NCBI GenBank assembly: GCA_021771675.1
Contig: JAETOP010000033.1
Span: forward strand, 1-31,574
Reading direction: 5' to 3'
Length of the DNA: 31,574 nucleotides
Source of the DNA: Oscillospiraceae bacterium
GTDB lineage: Bacteria > Bacillota_A > Clostridia > Oscillospirales > Oscillospiraceae
Part shown: one piece after another, positions 7,630 through 15,620 of the stretch
How positions within the stretch are numbered: position 1 is the first letter of the stretch
Layout: each line of letters begins with the position of its first letter
Notes under the pieces: generated by a model
The model's database searches: none
What the model was told of the DNA's origin: nothing
What the model saw: the letters and a program-made list of their open reading frames with translations, nothing else
Made by a program: the position numbers and the translations under genes

Positions 7630-9717
7630 ATGGTAACGGATATTTTTTCTGCCATGGTATTTGACGATGCCACAATGGAGGCCCGCCTCCCCAAGCAGAC
7701 CTATCAGGCGCTGCAGCGCACCATCAAGCAGGGCAAGCGCCTGGATCCCAATGTGGCCACGGTGGTAGCCAACGCCATGAAGGATTGGGCCATTGAGAAG
7801 GGAGCCACCCATTTCACCCACTGGTTCCAGCCCATGACCGGCGTCACGGCGGAGAAGCACGACAGCTTCATCTCTCCCAAGCCCGGTGGGAAAGTCATCA
7901 TGGAATTCTCCGGCAAGGAGTTGATTCAGGGTGAGCCTGACGCCTCCTCCTTCCCCTCCGGCGGTCTGCGTGCAACCTTTGAGGCCAGAGGCTATACCGC
8001 CTGGGACGCCACCAGCTATGCCTTTATCAAGGACGACGTGCTCTACATCCCCACGGTATTCCTGTCCTACGGTGGCGAGGCTCTGGATCAGAAGACCGCT
8101 CTGCTTCGCTCCATGGAGGCCATCAACCGTCAGGCGCTGCGGGTATTGAAGCTGTTCGGCAACGAGGACGTGACCTCCGTGAAGACCACCGTTGGCCCGG
8201 AGCAGGAGTATTTCCTGGTGGATAAGGCTCACTACGACCGCCGGAAGGACTTGATTTACACCGGCCGCACCCTGTTTGGCGCCAAGCCCCCCAAGGGCCA
8301 GGAGCTGGACGATCACTATTTCGGCGCCATCAAGCCCAGGGTTGCCGCCTTCATGAAGGAGCTGAACGAGGAACTGTGGAAGCTGGGAATCCTGGCCAAG
8401 ACCGAGCACAACGAGGTGGCCCCCGCCCAGCATGAGCTGGCTCCCATCTTCACCACCACCAACATTGCCGCCGACCACAACCAGCTGACCATGGAGCTGA
8501 TGCAGAAGGTCGCCAAGCGCCACGGTCTGGTGTGCCTGCTCCATGAGAAGCCCTTCGATGGGGTCAACGGCTCCGGCAAGCACAACAACTGGTCCATCTC
8601 CACCGATACCGGGGTGAACCTGTTGGAGCCGGGGGAGACCCCCTATGAAAACGCCCAGTTCCTGTTGTTCCTGTGCGCCGTCATCAAGGCGGTGGACGAA
8701 TACCAGGATTTGCTCCGCATCACCGTTGCCTCTGCCGGAAACGACCACCGGCTGGGGGCCAACGAAGCCCCTCCTGCCATTGTCTCCATGTTCCTGGGCT
8801 CCGACCTGAGCGAGATTCTGGAAGCCATCGAGCAGGAGACCCCCTATGACAACCACGAGAAGGAGGTGCTGCGCATCGGCGTCCACACCCTGCCCAAGTT
8901 CCAGAAGGACGCCACCGACCGGAACCGCACCAGTCCCTTCGCCTTCACCGGCAACAAGTTCGAGTTCCGAATGCTGGGCTCCTCCGAGTCCATCTCCTGT
9001 GCCAATACGGTGCTGAACACCTCCGTGGCGGAGGAGCTGGGTCAGTTTGCGGACGCTCTGGAGGGAGCGGCGGACTTTGCGGCCGCCCTGCATGAGCTGA
9101 TCCGCAAGACCATCGCCCAGCACAAGCGGATTATCTTCAACGGGGACGGCTACGATGCCTCCTGGGTGCGGGAGGCGGAGAAGCGGGGACTGCTGAACCT
9201 GAAGACCACTCCCGATGCCCTGGCCCACCTGATGGATCCCAAAAATGTGGAGCTCTTTGCCAAGCACAAGGTCTACAGCGAAACCGAGCTGGCAGCCCGC
9301 CATGAGGTGAAGCTGGAGAACTACTGCAAGGTGGTCAATATCGAGGCCCAGACAATGCTGGATATGGCCCGAAAGGATTACCTGCCCGCCATGGCCCGCT
9401 ACACCGCCGACCTCAGTGCCGGGATCACCGCAAAGCTCACGGCCATCCCTGATTCTGATTGCAGCTATGAGCGTGACAGTGTCAAGACCATCAGCGCCCT
9501 GCTGGGAGCCGCCTACCGGGCAGCCGGGAAGCTGGAACGGGATTTGCTGGAAGGAAAGTCCATTGCCGATTCCGTGGAGATGGCCGACTTCTTCAAGACC
9601 ACCATCCTTGACGACATGCGCGCGCTGCGCATCAGCGTGGATTCCATGGAGTCCATTGCCTCCGCCGAATACTGGCCGGTGCCCAGCTACGGCGAAATCC
9701 TCTTCGGCGTCAGATAA
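7630..9717 (+). CDS. glnN: Type III glutamine synthetase
   Basis: The enzyme joins ammonia to glutamate with ATP to make glutamine, the main route of ammonia assimilation. At 695 aa it is far longer than type I enzymes (about 450) and matches type III. The block [15 protein letters not shown] (NGSGKHNNW at residues 313-321) and the N-terminal [13 protein letters not shown] and THWFQPMTG are typical of the type III family. I chose ATG 7630 because it has AAGGAG eight bases upstream; an upstream in-frame ATG at 7564 lies inside the leader terminator hairpin. The gene has its own promoter and attenuator-like leader. The next gene carries a PII domain, so the context is nitrogen control. Confidence 0.95.
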   Translation: MVTDIFSAMVFDDATMEARLPKQTYQALQRTIKQGKRLDPNVATVVANAMKDWAIEKGATHFTHWFQPMTGVTAEKHDSFISPKPGGKVIMEFSGKELIQGEPDASSFPSGGLRATFEARGYTAWDATSYAFIKDDVLYIPTVFLSYGGEALDQKTALLRSMEAINRQALRVLKLFGNEDVTSVKTTVGPEQEYFLVDKAHYDRRKDLIYTGRTLFGAKPPKGQELDDHYFGAIKPRVAAFMKELNEELWKLGILAKTEHNEVAPAQHELAPIFTTTNIAADHNQLTMELMQKVAKRHGLVCLLHEKPFDGVNGSGKHNNWSISTDTGVNLLEPGETPYENAQFLLFLCAVIKAVDEYQDLLRITVASAGNDHRLGANEAPPAIVSMFLGSDLSEILEAIEQETPYDNHEKEVLRIGVHTLPKFQKDATDRNRTSPFAFTGNKFEFRMLGSSESISCANTVLNTSVAEELGQFADALEGAADFAAALHELIRKTIAQHKRIIFNGDGYDASWVREAEKRGLLNLKTTPDALAHLMDPKNVELFAKHKVYSETELAARHEVKLENYCKVVNIEAQTMLDMARKDYLPAMARYTADLSAGITAKLTAIPDSDCSYERDSVKTISALLGAAYRAAGKLERDLLEGKSIADSVEMADFFKTTILDDMRALRISVDSMESIASAEYWPVPSYGEILFGVR

Positions 9718-9778
9718 TTGTCATCGGAATGATTGGAAACCACAAGATGGTGCAGTGAGGCGCCGGATATTGAAAGAA

Positions 9779-9814
9779 AGCCATGGCGGCGGCAAAGGAA
9801 TTGCCGCCATGGCT
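9779..9814 (+). terminator. Hairpin between glutamine synthetase and the PII-fusion gene
   Basis: AGCCATGGCGGC(GGC)AA pairs with TTGCCGCCATGGCT, a long stem with one three-base bulge. No U-run follows, so it may be a transcript-processing or weak pausing element and not a full terminator. It sits in the 153-base gap before the next gene. Confidence 0.4.
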
Positions 9815-9870
9815 GTGTAAATCCGGGGCCCCTGTGACCTCGGATTTTTGCTTATCGACGGAGGTTCCTC

Positions 9871-10507
9871 ATGGAAACACGAAATTATCCTCTGTATTCA
9901 GAGGGCTTTGAGCATCGATGCCTGCGGCATCGGCGCGGTGGTGAGCATCGATGGGCTTGCCAGCCACAGCATTGTAAATGATGCGCTGTCCATTGTGGAG
10001 CGGCTGGAGCACCGGGCCGGTAAGGACGCCACCGGGGAGGTGGGAGACGGCGTGGGGGTGCTGCTGCAAATTTCCCACAAATTCTTCTCCAGGCTGGGCC
10101 TGCCCCTGGGGAAGCCCGGGGACTACGGCGTCGGGATGTTCTTCTTCCCCCAGGACAGCCTGAAGCGCCGCCAGGCCCAAAAGCTCTTCGAGGTGATCTG
10201 CTCCAAGGCGGCGCTGACCAGGCTGGGCATCACCGGCATGACCGTGTCCCATGTGCTGGGCTGCGGTGTCCAAGGCGGCAAGCCGGAATACTACCGCGGC
10301 GTCGCCGTTGAGACCAACCTGCTGCCCAAGATTCAGGTGGACGTGGTGGTCAGCAAGATTCCCGTGCGCACCGTCATTGAGACCGCCAAGAAGGTGCTCT
10401 ACACCGGCCATATCGGCGACGGGAAGATTTTCGTCTACGATGTGGAGAACGTGGTCAAGGTCCGCACCGGCGAGGAAGGCTACGACGCCATCCAGGATGT
10501 GGAATAA
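9871..10507 (+). CDS. Glutamate synthase N-terminal fragment fused to PII domain (frameshifted)
   Basis: From ATG 9871 (GGAGG six bases upstream) the frame reads METRNYPLYSEGFEH and then loses sense; from 9917 the adjacent frame continues DACGIGAVVSIDG. Dropping one base near 9916 gives FEHDACGIG, the classic start of the glutamate synthase class II amidotransferase domain with its N-terminal nucleophile cysteine (Cys18 of the 211-aa repaired product). Residues about 10-118 resemble that domain (RLEHRAG, EVGDGVGVLLQISHKFF, GDYGVGMFFFPQD). From LGITGMTVSHV (about 118) to the end it is a PII domain: T-loop with Tyr141 in EYYRG, LLPKIQVDVVV, and the C-terminal signature TGHIGDGKIFVYDV. The amidotransferase part is only about a quarter of the usual length, so activity is doubtful. 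It follows glutamine synthetase, so a nitrogen-sensing role is inferred. A TTG at 9848 would avoid the frameshift but has no ribosome binding site. Confidence 0.75.
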
Positions 10508-10527
10508 TTTATCTGTGTTAACAATAT

Positions 10528-10559
10528 CGGGAGAATCCATTGCGGGTTCTCCCGATTTT
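10528..10559 (+). terminator. Intrinsic terminator after the PII-fusion gene
   Basis: CGGGAGAATCC (10528-10538) pairs with GGGTTCTCCCG (10544-10554) around an ATTGC loop, followed by ATTTT. It closes the nitrogen unit ahead of the pst operon. Confidence 0.8.
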
Positions 10560-10683
10560 GCGCACCATGGGAAAATTACTTTTTCTTTACGTTTCTGAGA
10601 TGGTGGACTTTACAGGGGTATGGTAAACTTTGGGTACAGCCAAGGGAAAGGCTGAAAACATGGATAATAAAGGAGTATTTACG

Positions 10684-11517
10684 ATGAAAAAGACAATTGC
10701 GATTCTGCTGAGCCTGGTGATGACCGTGAGCGTCATGACGCTGGGCGCCTCTGCCGAGAAGCTGACCGGCGCAGTATCCACCAACGGCTCCACCTCCATG
10801 GAAAAGGTGATCGGCATCCTCTCCGAGCAGTTCATGGAGGACAACGACAAGGTGACAATTACCTATGACGCCACCGGCTCCGGCACCGGCATCGAGGCCG
10901 TGGCCAACGGCACCTGTGACATTGGGCTGTCTTCCCGGAATCTGAAGGACGCTGAGGCAGAAAAAGGCCTGACTGCCACCACCCTTGCCCTGGACGGCAT
11001 CGCCGTCATCGTCAATGAGAATTGCCCTGTGGACGATTTGACTGTGGAGCAGATCGCCGTCATCTTCACCGGCGAAATCACCGACTGGGCTGACTTCGGC
11101 GGAAAGGGCGAAATCGCCTGCATCGGCCGGGAGGCGGGCTCCGGCACCCGCGACGGCTTCGAGTCCATCACGGGAACCACCGACAAGTGCGCCCTGGCCC
11201 AGGAGCTGACCTCCACCGGCGCGGTGATTGCCGCGGTGAAGAGCAGCGAAAACGCCATCGGCTATGCCTCCTTCGCGGCGGTAGAGGGCCAGACCGGCAT
11301 CAAGGTTCTCACCGTGGAGGGCGTGGCCTGCACCGAGGAAAACATTGCCAACGGCACCTATGTGATTCAGCGGCCCTTCAATCTGATTACCTTGAACGAT
11401 GCCCAGCTCAGCCAGCAGGCCCAGGCCTTCTTCGACTACATGCTCAGCCAGGATGCCGCCGGGCTGATCGCCAAGGCCGGCGCCGTGCCCATGACGCAGC
11501 CTGAGGAAGCGGAGTAA
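10684..11517 (+). CDS. pstS: Phosphate ABC transporter substrate-binding protein PstS
   Basis: PstS captures inorganic phosphate outside the membrane and hands it to the PstCA channel. The 277-aa protein has a signal peptide (MKKTIAILLSLVMTVSVM, then GASAE) followed by the phosphate-binding blocks STNGSTSMEK, DATGSGTGIEA, ISSRNL-like SSRNLKDAE, and GREAGSGTRDGFESI. I start at ATG 10684 because AAAGGAG precedes it and the signal peptide begins there. There is no lipobox cysteine, unusual for a Gram-positive binding protein, so it would be released or held by other means. It heads pstS-pstC-pstA-pstB-phoU. TTTACG (10586) and TTTACA (10609) upstream are spaced like a possible phosphate-response operator, but weakly. 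Confidence 0.93.
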   Translation: MKKTIAILLSLVMTVSVMTLGASAEKLTGAVSTNGSTSMEKVIGILSEQFMEDNDKVTITYDATGSGTGIEAVANGTCDIGLSSRNLKDAEAEKGLTATTLALDGIAVIVNENCPVDDLTVEQIAVIFTGEITDWADFGGKGEIACIGREAGSGTRDGFESITGTTDKCALAQELTSTGAVIAAVKSSENAIGYASFAAVEGQTGIKVLTVEGVACTEENIANGTYVIQRPFNLITLNDAQLSQQAQAFFDYMLSQDAAGLIAKAGAVPMTQPEEAE

Positions 11518-11519
11518 CC

Positions 11520-12404
11520 ATGAGGCGGAAATCGGCCAGACAGACCGCACTGGAGAACAGCATGAACGTGCTGTTCTTCCTCTGCGGAATCATCACCGTA
11601 GGCTTTGTGCTGTGCATTTCGGTGTACCTGATCGTCTCCGGCGTGCCTGCCATCGGAAAGATCGGGGTGGCGGACTTCTTCCTGGGCCGGGTTTGGAAGC
11701 CCACCGCCACCACGGTGGAGCCCTCCTACGGCATCCTGCCCTTTTTGCTCACCAGCATTTACGGAACCGCCGGGGCAGTGGCCCTGGGGGTGCCCATTGG
11801 ACTGCTCACCGCCGTTTTCCTGGCCAAGGCCGCCCCGCCGAAGCTGGCGGGGGTGATTCGGGGAGCGGTTCAGCTTCTGGCGGGCATTCCCTCGGTGGTC
11901 TACGGCCTGGTTGGAATGATCGTGCTGGTGCCGGGGGTTCAGAGGCTGTTTGGCCTGTCCTCCGGGGCCACCCTGCTTGCCGCCATGGTGGTGCTGGCCA
12001 TTATGATTCTTCCCTCCATCATCAATGTATCCGAAACCGCCCTTCGGGCCGTGCCAAAGGAATATGAGGACGCCTCCCTTGCCCTGGGGGCGACGGAGCT
12101 GGAGACCTATTTCCGGGTCAGTGTTCCCGCGGCAAAAAGCGGCATTGCCACCGCCATTGTGCTGGGGGTGGGAAGAGCCGTCGGCGAGGCCATGGCCATC
12201 ATCATGGTCTCCGGCAATGTGCCCAACATGCCCAGGCTTTTTGGCTCCGTGCGGTTCATGACCACCGCCATCGCCTCGGAAATGTCCTATGCTCCGGTGG
12301 GGTCGCTGCAGCGGGAGGCGCTGTTTTCCATTGGCCTGGTGCTGTTTTTGTTCATTATGCTGATCAATGTGCTGCTGAATGTGTTTGTTAAGAAGGAGCG
12401 GTGA
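11520..12404 (+). CDS. pstC: Phosphate ABC transporter permease PstC
   Basis: This 294-aa membrane protein is one of the two permease halves of the high-affinity phosphate transporter. It has about six hydrophobic helices; GIPSVVYGLVGMIVLVP and the cytoplasmic EYEDASLALGATELETYFRV region (the EAA-type loop that contacts the ATPase) are typical of PstC, as is GRAVGEAMAIIMVSGN. It begins two bases after the pstS stop, with GGAG overlapping the pstS end. Partners are PstA and PstB encoded next. Confidence 0.95.
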   Translation: MRRKSARQTALENSMNVLFFLCGIITVGFVLCISVYLIVSGVPAIGKIGVADFFLGRVWKPTATTVEPSYGILPFLLTSIYGTAGAVALGVPIGLLTAVFLAKAAPPKLAGVIRGAVQLLAGIPSVVYGLVGMIVLVPGVQRLFGLSSGATLLAAMVVLAIMILPSIINVSETALRAVPKEYEDASLALGATELETYFRVSVPAAKSGIATAIVLGVGRAVGEAMAIIMVSGNVPNMPRLFGSVRFMTTAIASEMSYAPVGSLQREALFSIGLVLFLFIMLINVLLNVFVKKER

Positions 12405-12406
12405 GG

Positions 12407-13243
12407 ATGGACAGAAGAAGAAAAATCTGGAACGCTTCCGTGAGATTCGCGCTCTACGCCGCCGCCTTCCTCACCGGGGCGCTGCTGGCGGGGCTGATCG
12501 GATACATTTTGTGGCAGGGGCTGCCCCATCTGACCTGGGAGCTGCTGAGCACCCAGACCAGCTATATCCGGGATACCATCGGCATCCTGCCCAATATTCT
12601 GAACACGGTTTACATCATCCTCACCGCGATGGCCATTGTCCTGCCCCTGGGGGTGGGGGCGGCCATTTATCTGACGGAATACGCACAAAAAAAGCGTCTT
12701 GCGTCGATCATTGAGTTTGCCGCCGAAACATTGACGGGAATTCCCTCCATTATTTTCGGCCTGGTGGGGATGCTGATTTTCGTCCAGCTCATGGGGCTGG
12801 GGGCGGGGATTCTGGCCGGTGGACTGACGCTGGTGATGATGATCCTGCCCACCGTTCTGCGCACCACCCAGGAGAGCCTGAAAACCGTCCCCCGGTCTTA
12901 CCGGGAGGGAGCTCTGGCCCTGGGGGCAGGGAAGTGGCGGATGATTCGCACGGTGGTGCTGCCCAACGCGGTGGACGGCATTGTCACCGGCTGTATTCTG
13001 GCGGTGGGACGCATAACGGGGGAGTCCGCCGCCCTGCTGTTCACCGCAGGCTTCGGCCTGAAGCTCAACGGTTTTGTGAAGGCCATGAGAACCTCCTCCG
13101 CCACCTTGACCGTGGCGCTGTACGTTTATGCCAGCGAGCAGGGGAAAATTGACGTGGCCTTTGCCATCGCCCTGATTCTGATGGCGCTGACCCTGGCAAT
13201 CAACATTGCCGCAAGCGTTGCCGGGAAAAAACTGAAACGGTGA
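12407..13243 (+). CDS. pstA: Phosphate ABC transporter permease PstA
   Basis: This 278-aa protein is the second permease half. It has about six membrane helices, the LTGIPSIIFGLVGMLIFV segment parallel to PstC, the EAA-like loop SYREGALALGAGKWRMIRTV and GRITGESAALLFTAGF. I take the ATG at 12407, two bases after the pstC stop, because AAGGAG is eight bases upstream. A GTG at 12401 in the same frame would leave only two bases to that site. It is co-transcribed with pstC and pstB. Confidence 0.95.
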   Translation: MDRRRKIWNASVRFALYAAAFLTGALLAGLIGYILWQGLPHLTWELLSTQTSYIRDTIGILPNILNTVYIILTAMAIVLPLGVGAAIYLTEYAQKKRLASIIEFAAETLTGIPSIIFGLVGMLIFVQLMGLGAGILAGGLTLVMMILPTVLRTTQESLKTVPRSYREGALALGAGKWRMIRTVVLPNAVDGIVTGCILAVGRITGESAALLFTAGFGLKLNGFVKAMRTSSATLTVALYVYASEQGKIDVAFAIALILMALTLAINIAASVAGKKLKR

Positions 13244-13261
13244 TTTTGAAGTGAGGTAAAC

Positions 13262-14017
13262 ATGGAATCAATTTTGGAAATCAAGGACCTGAACCTGTGG
13301 TATGGGGAAAATCAGGCGCTGCGAGATGTGACGGTGGAGCTTCCGCAGCATGAGATCACCGCCCTCATCGGCCCCTCGGGCTGCGGCAAATCCACTTTTT
13401 TGAAGACGCTGAACCGGATGCAGGACCTGGTGCCGGGGGTGAGGCTCCAGGGCCAGGTGTTCTACCGGGGGCAGAATATCTATGATCCCGGAGTGGACGT
13501 GACCTGGCTGAGAAAGCGCATCGGCATGGTGTTTCAAAAGGCCAATCCCTTCCCCATGAGCATCTATGACAACATCGCCTACGGCCCCCGAACCCATGGC
13601 ATCCGCTCCAGGGCCAGGCTGGACGAGATCGTGGAGCGCTCTTTGCGGGACGCCGCCATCTGGGAGGAGGTCAAGGACCGGCTGAAGGCCTCCGCCCTGG
13701 GGCTCTCCGGCGGCCAGCAGCAGCGGCTGTGCATCGCCCGGGCGCTGGCGGTGGAGCCGGATGTGCTGTTGATGGATGAATCCACCTCCGCCCTGGACCC
13801 CATTTCCACGGGGAAAATCGAGGACCTGGCGGTGCAGCTGAAGGAACGCTACACCGTGGTCATGGTTACGCACAATATGCAGCAGGCGGCGAGAATTTCC
13901 GACAACTGCGCCTTCTTCCTGCTGGGCGAGCTGGTGGAATGGGGAAAGACCGAGGTGCTCTTCTCCAAGCCCTCCGACAAACGGACGGAGGACTATATTA
14001 CTGGGAGGTTTGGATGA
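13262..14017 (+). CDS. pstB: Phosphate ABC transporter ATPase PstB
   Basis: The 251-aa ATPase powers phosphate import. Walker A is GPSGCGKST (residues 37-45), the ABC signature is [15 protein letters not shown], Walker B is VLLMDEST, and the switch histidine is in MVTHNMQQA. The [16 protein letters not shown] segment after Walker A is specific to PstB. TGAGG lies a few bases before the ATG. Its stop overlaps the phoU start. Confidence 0.97.
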   Translation: MESILEIKDLNLWYGENQALRDVTVELPQHEITALIGPSGCGKSTFLKTLNRMQDLVPGVRLQGQVFYRGQNIYDPGVDVTWLRKRIGMVFQKANPFPMSIYDNIAYGPRTHGIRSRARLDEIVERSLRDAAIWEEVKDRLKASALGLSGGQQQRLCIARALAVEPDVLLMDESTSALDPISTGKIEDLAVQLKERYTVVMVTHNMQQAARISDNCAFFLLGELVEWGKTEVLFSKPSDKRTEDYITGRFG

Positions 14018-14700
14018 TGCGCTCAAAATTTGATATGCAGCTCAAAGAGCTGAAACAGGAAATGACTGCCATGGGGATGCTCTGCGAGAACGCCATTGCC
14101 AAGGCCTCCCACGCCCTGTTGACCTGTGACATCCGACTGGCGGAGGAGCTGCCGGAGCTGCTGGGGCAGATTACCCAGAAGGAGCGGGACATTGAGGCCA
14201 TCTGCCTGAAGCTGCTGCTGCATCAGCAGCCGGTTGCCCGGGATTTGCGCACGGTGTCCTCCGCCCTGAAAATGGTCACGGATGCCCAGCGCATCGGCAC
14301 CCAGTCGGCGGACATTGGAGAGATCGTCTGCCTGGGCAACATCCGGACCATCCCCCGGGGGCTGCCCCTGCAGGACATGGCCACTGCCGTGATTCACATG
14401 GTAAATAACAGCATCGACGCCTTCGCAAAGCAGGATGGAAAAATCGCCCGGTCTGTGATCGAGTACGACGACATTGTGGATGGGCTCTTTAACGCCATGA
14501 AATCTGAGCTTATCACCCTTTTAAAGCAGCCGGATCGGGATGGGGAGGCCATGGTGGACCTGCTGATGGTTTCCAAGTATTTTGAACGGATTGGGGACCA
14601 CGCGGTGAACATTGCGGGGTGGGTGCTCTTTTCCCTCACCGGCAACCTGGAGTGCGATGCCGCCTATTTTGAGGAGGGCAGCGGGCCAAGCGAAAAATGA
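14014..14700 (+). CDS. phoU: Phosphate transport regulator PhoU
   Basis: PhoU is a cytoplasmic helical-bundle protein that damps phosphate uptake and links transporter state to phosphate-responsive signalling. The 228-aa product contains two copies of the PhoU repeat ([20 protein letters not shown], then [16 protein letters not shown]), with the metal-binding type segments [11 protein letters not shown] and [13 protein letters not shown]. The ATG at 14014 overlaps the pstB TGA (ATGA) and is preceded by GGGAGG; the next codon is also ATG and is an equally good start. No phoB or phoR gene lies in the window, so the signalling partner is elsewhere. Confidence 0.93.
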   Translation: MMRSKFDMQLKELKQEMTAMGMLCENAIAKASHALLTCDIRLAEELPELLGQITQKERDIEAICLKLLLHQQPVARDLRTVSSALKMVTDAQRIGTQSADIGEIVCLGNIRTIPRGLPLQDMATAVIHMVNNSIDAFAKQDGKIARSVIEYDDIVDGLFNAMKSELITLLKQPDRDGEAMVDLLMVSKYFERIGDHAVNIAGWVLFSLTGNLECDAAYFEEGSGPSEK

Positions 14701-14730
14701 GAACCCCTCCAAAGCAAAATCCGGCTCCAT

Positions 14731-14772
14731 TATTACAATCCCCTCAACTTTTGGGTTGAGGGGATTGTAATA
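14731..14772. terminator. Long perfect hairpin after phoU
   Basis: An 18-bp perfect stem (TATTACAATCCCCTCAAC with its complement at 14755-14772) closes on a six-base loop, 30 bases past phoU. It is symmetric, so it can end transcription from either side: phoU on the plus strand, and the rluA-type gene that converges on it. The T-run after the stem is short (TATTACTCCT). Confidence 0.65.
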
Positions 14773-14789
14773 TTACTCCTCCTGGGCTC

Positions 14790-14909
14790 AATGTCGTCAA
14801 CTGTTAAGGATTCCACTGTAGGGGCGAGTCTTGACTCGCCCGTTGGGAATGTCAACAATGGTAGGTAGCGGGTGGGTCAAGACTGGATACTACGGGTTTT
14901 GACGACATT
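14790..14909. repeat. Small palindromic element near the pseudouridine synthase end
   Basis: AATGTCGTCAA (14790-14800) and TTGACGACATT (14899-14909) are perfect 11-base inverted repeats. Between them lies the palindrome GGGCGAGTC-TT-GACTCGCCC, which resembles the unit near 119-140. The right arm overlaps the last codons of the minus-strand gene ending at 14890. Confidence 0.55.
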
Positions 14910-15498
14910 CCTCCTGGGCCCAGGAGGGAAGCGCCTCAAAGTGCATGGTCTTCCCCTGCCAGGGGAAGGTGAGGGCGCAGGAGAAGAGCAGGGGAGCGGA
15001 AAAATCGTCCCGGGCGCCGTATTTGTGATCCCCCACCAGGGGAAAGCCCCGGCTGGCGAACTGAACCCGGATTTGGTGGCTCCTGCCGGTGTGGAGGCGA
15101 ATCCGCACCAGGGAGGGCTCCCCCGCCCTCAGCCGGGTGAATTCCAGCCGGGCAGGCTTGACGCCCCTGCGCTCCCGGTTTACCACGAATACCTTGTTTT
15201 TTCGGGCATCCTTCCACAATAAATCCTGCCAGTCCCCCTGCTCCGGCGGGGTGCCATGAACCATGGCCAAGTATTCCTTGACCATGGTTCCCTCCTGAAT
15301 GGCCCTGCTCAGAGCGGCGGCGGCCTGGCTGGTTCGGGCGTAGACCATGCATCCGCCCACATTCTGATCCAGCCGGTGGACGGGGAACACCTGACCGCCC
15401 AGCGCCTCCTGAATTTGCGCCGGAAGCGCCTTTTCCGAGTCCAGTCCCACCTCTTTGAGGCAGACCACCAGGTTTTTGTCGGAATACAAAATGTCCAT
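14890..15498 (-). CDS. RluA-family pseudouridine synthase
   Basis: The 202-aa protein isomerises uridine to pseudouridine in rRNA or tRNA. The catalytic motif is VHRLDQNVGG (His41-Asp44), with Asp44 the expected catalytic residue; YLAMVHG and the late RIRLHTGRSHQIRVQFASRGFPLVGDHKYG blocks are typical of the RluA family. It has no N-terminal S4 domain and the motif reads QNVGG where the commonest form is xxTSG. I use the ATG at 15498 because GAAGGA lies about nine bases upstream; an ATG at 15507 would leave no room. The C-terminus lies in a small palindromic element. It is divergent from the ABC exporter. The target base is unknown. Confidence 0.9.
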   Translation of the reverse strand: MDILYSDKNLVVCLKEVGLDSEKALPAQIQEALGGQVFPVHRLDQNVGGCMVYARTSQAAAALSRAIQEGTMVKEYLAMVHGTPPEQGDWQDLLWKDARKNKVFVVNRERRGVKPARLEFTRLRAGEPSLVRIRLHTGRSHQIRVQFASRGFPLVGDHKYGARDDFSAPLLFSCALTFPWQGKTMHFEALPSWAQEECRQNP

Positions 15499-15530
15499 AA
15501 ATCCCATCCTTCACCGCTGATTTCTCCATC

Positions 15531-15559
15531 AGTATAGCAGAAATTATGTAAAAAAGCAA
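15531..15559 (-). promoter_or_regulatory. Promoter of the pseudouridine synthase gene
   Basis: On the minus strand TTGCTT (15559-15554), a 17-base spacer and TATACT (15536-15531) point toward the rluA-type gene. It is back-to-back with the exporter promoter; the two -35 boxes are seven bases apart. Confidence 0.6.
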
Positions 15560-15566
15560 GATTCCG

Positions 15567-15594
15567 TTGCATTTTCTGAAATCTGCTGTATAAT
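15567..15594 (+). promoter_or_regulatory. Promoter of the ABC exporter gene
   Basis: TTGCAT (15567-15572), a 16-base spacer and a perfect TATAAT (15589-15594) lie 26 bases before the ATG at 15621. Confidence 0.75.
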
Positions 15595-15620
15595 GGTCGG
15601 GATTGGAGGATTGAGAGAGT

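Noticed and set aside
7567..9303. 578-codon frame antisense to glutamine synthetase
   Set aside because: Composition is repetitive in glycine, valine, leucine and histidine, with no recognisable motif; the plus-strand gene explains the frame.
9848..9870. TTG start for the PII-fusion protein
   Set aside because: No ribosome binding site precedes it and its first 23 residues do not resemble the family leader, while the ATG at 9871 does in the shifted frame.
10576..11550. 324-codon frame antisense to pstS
   Set aside because: pstS is unmistakable on the other strand; the antisense frame is glycine- and histidine-rich without a domain.
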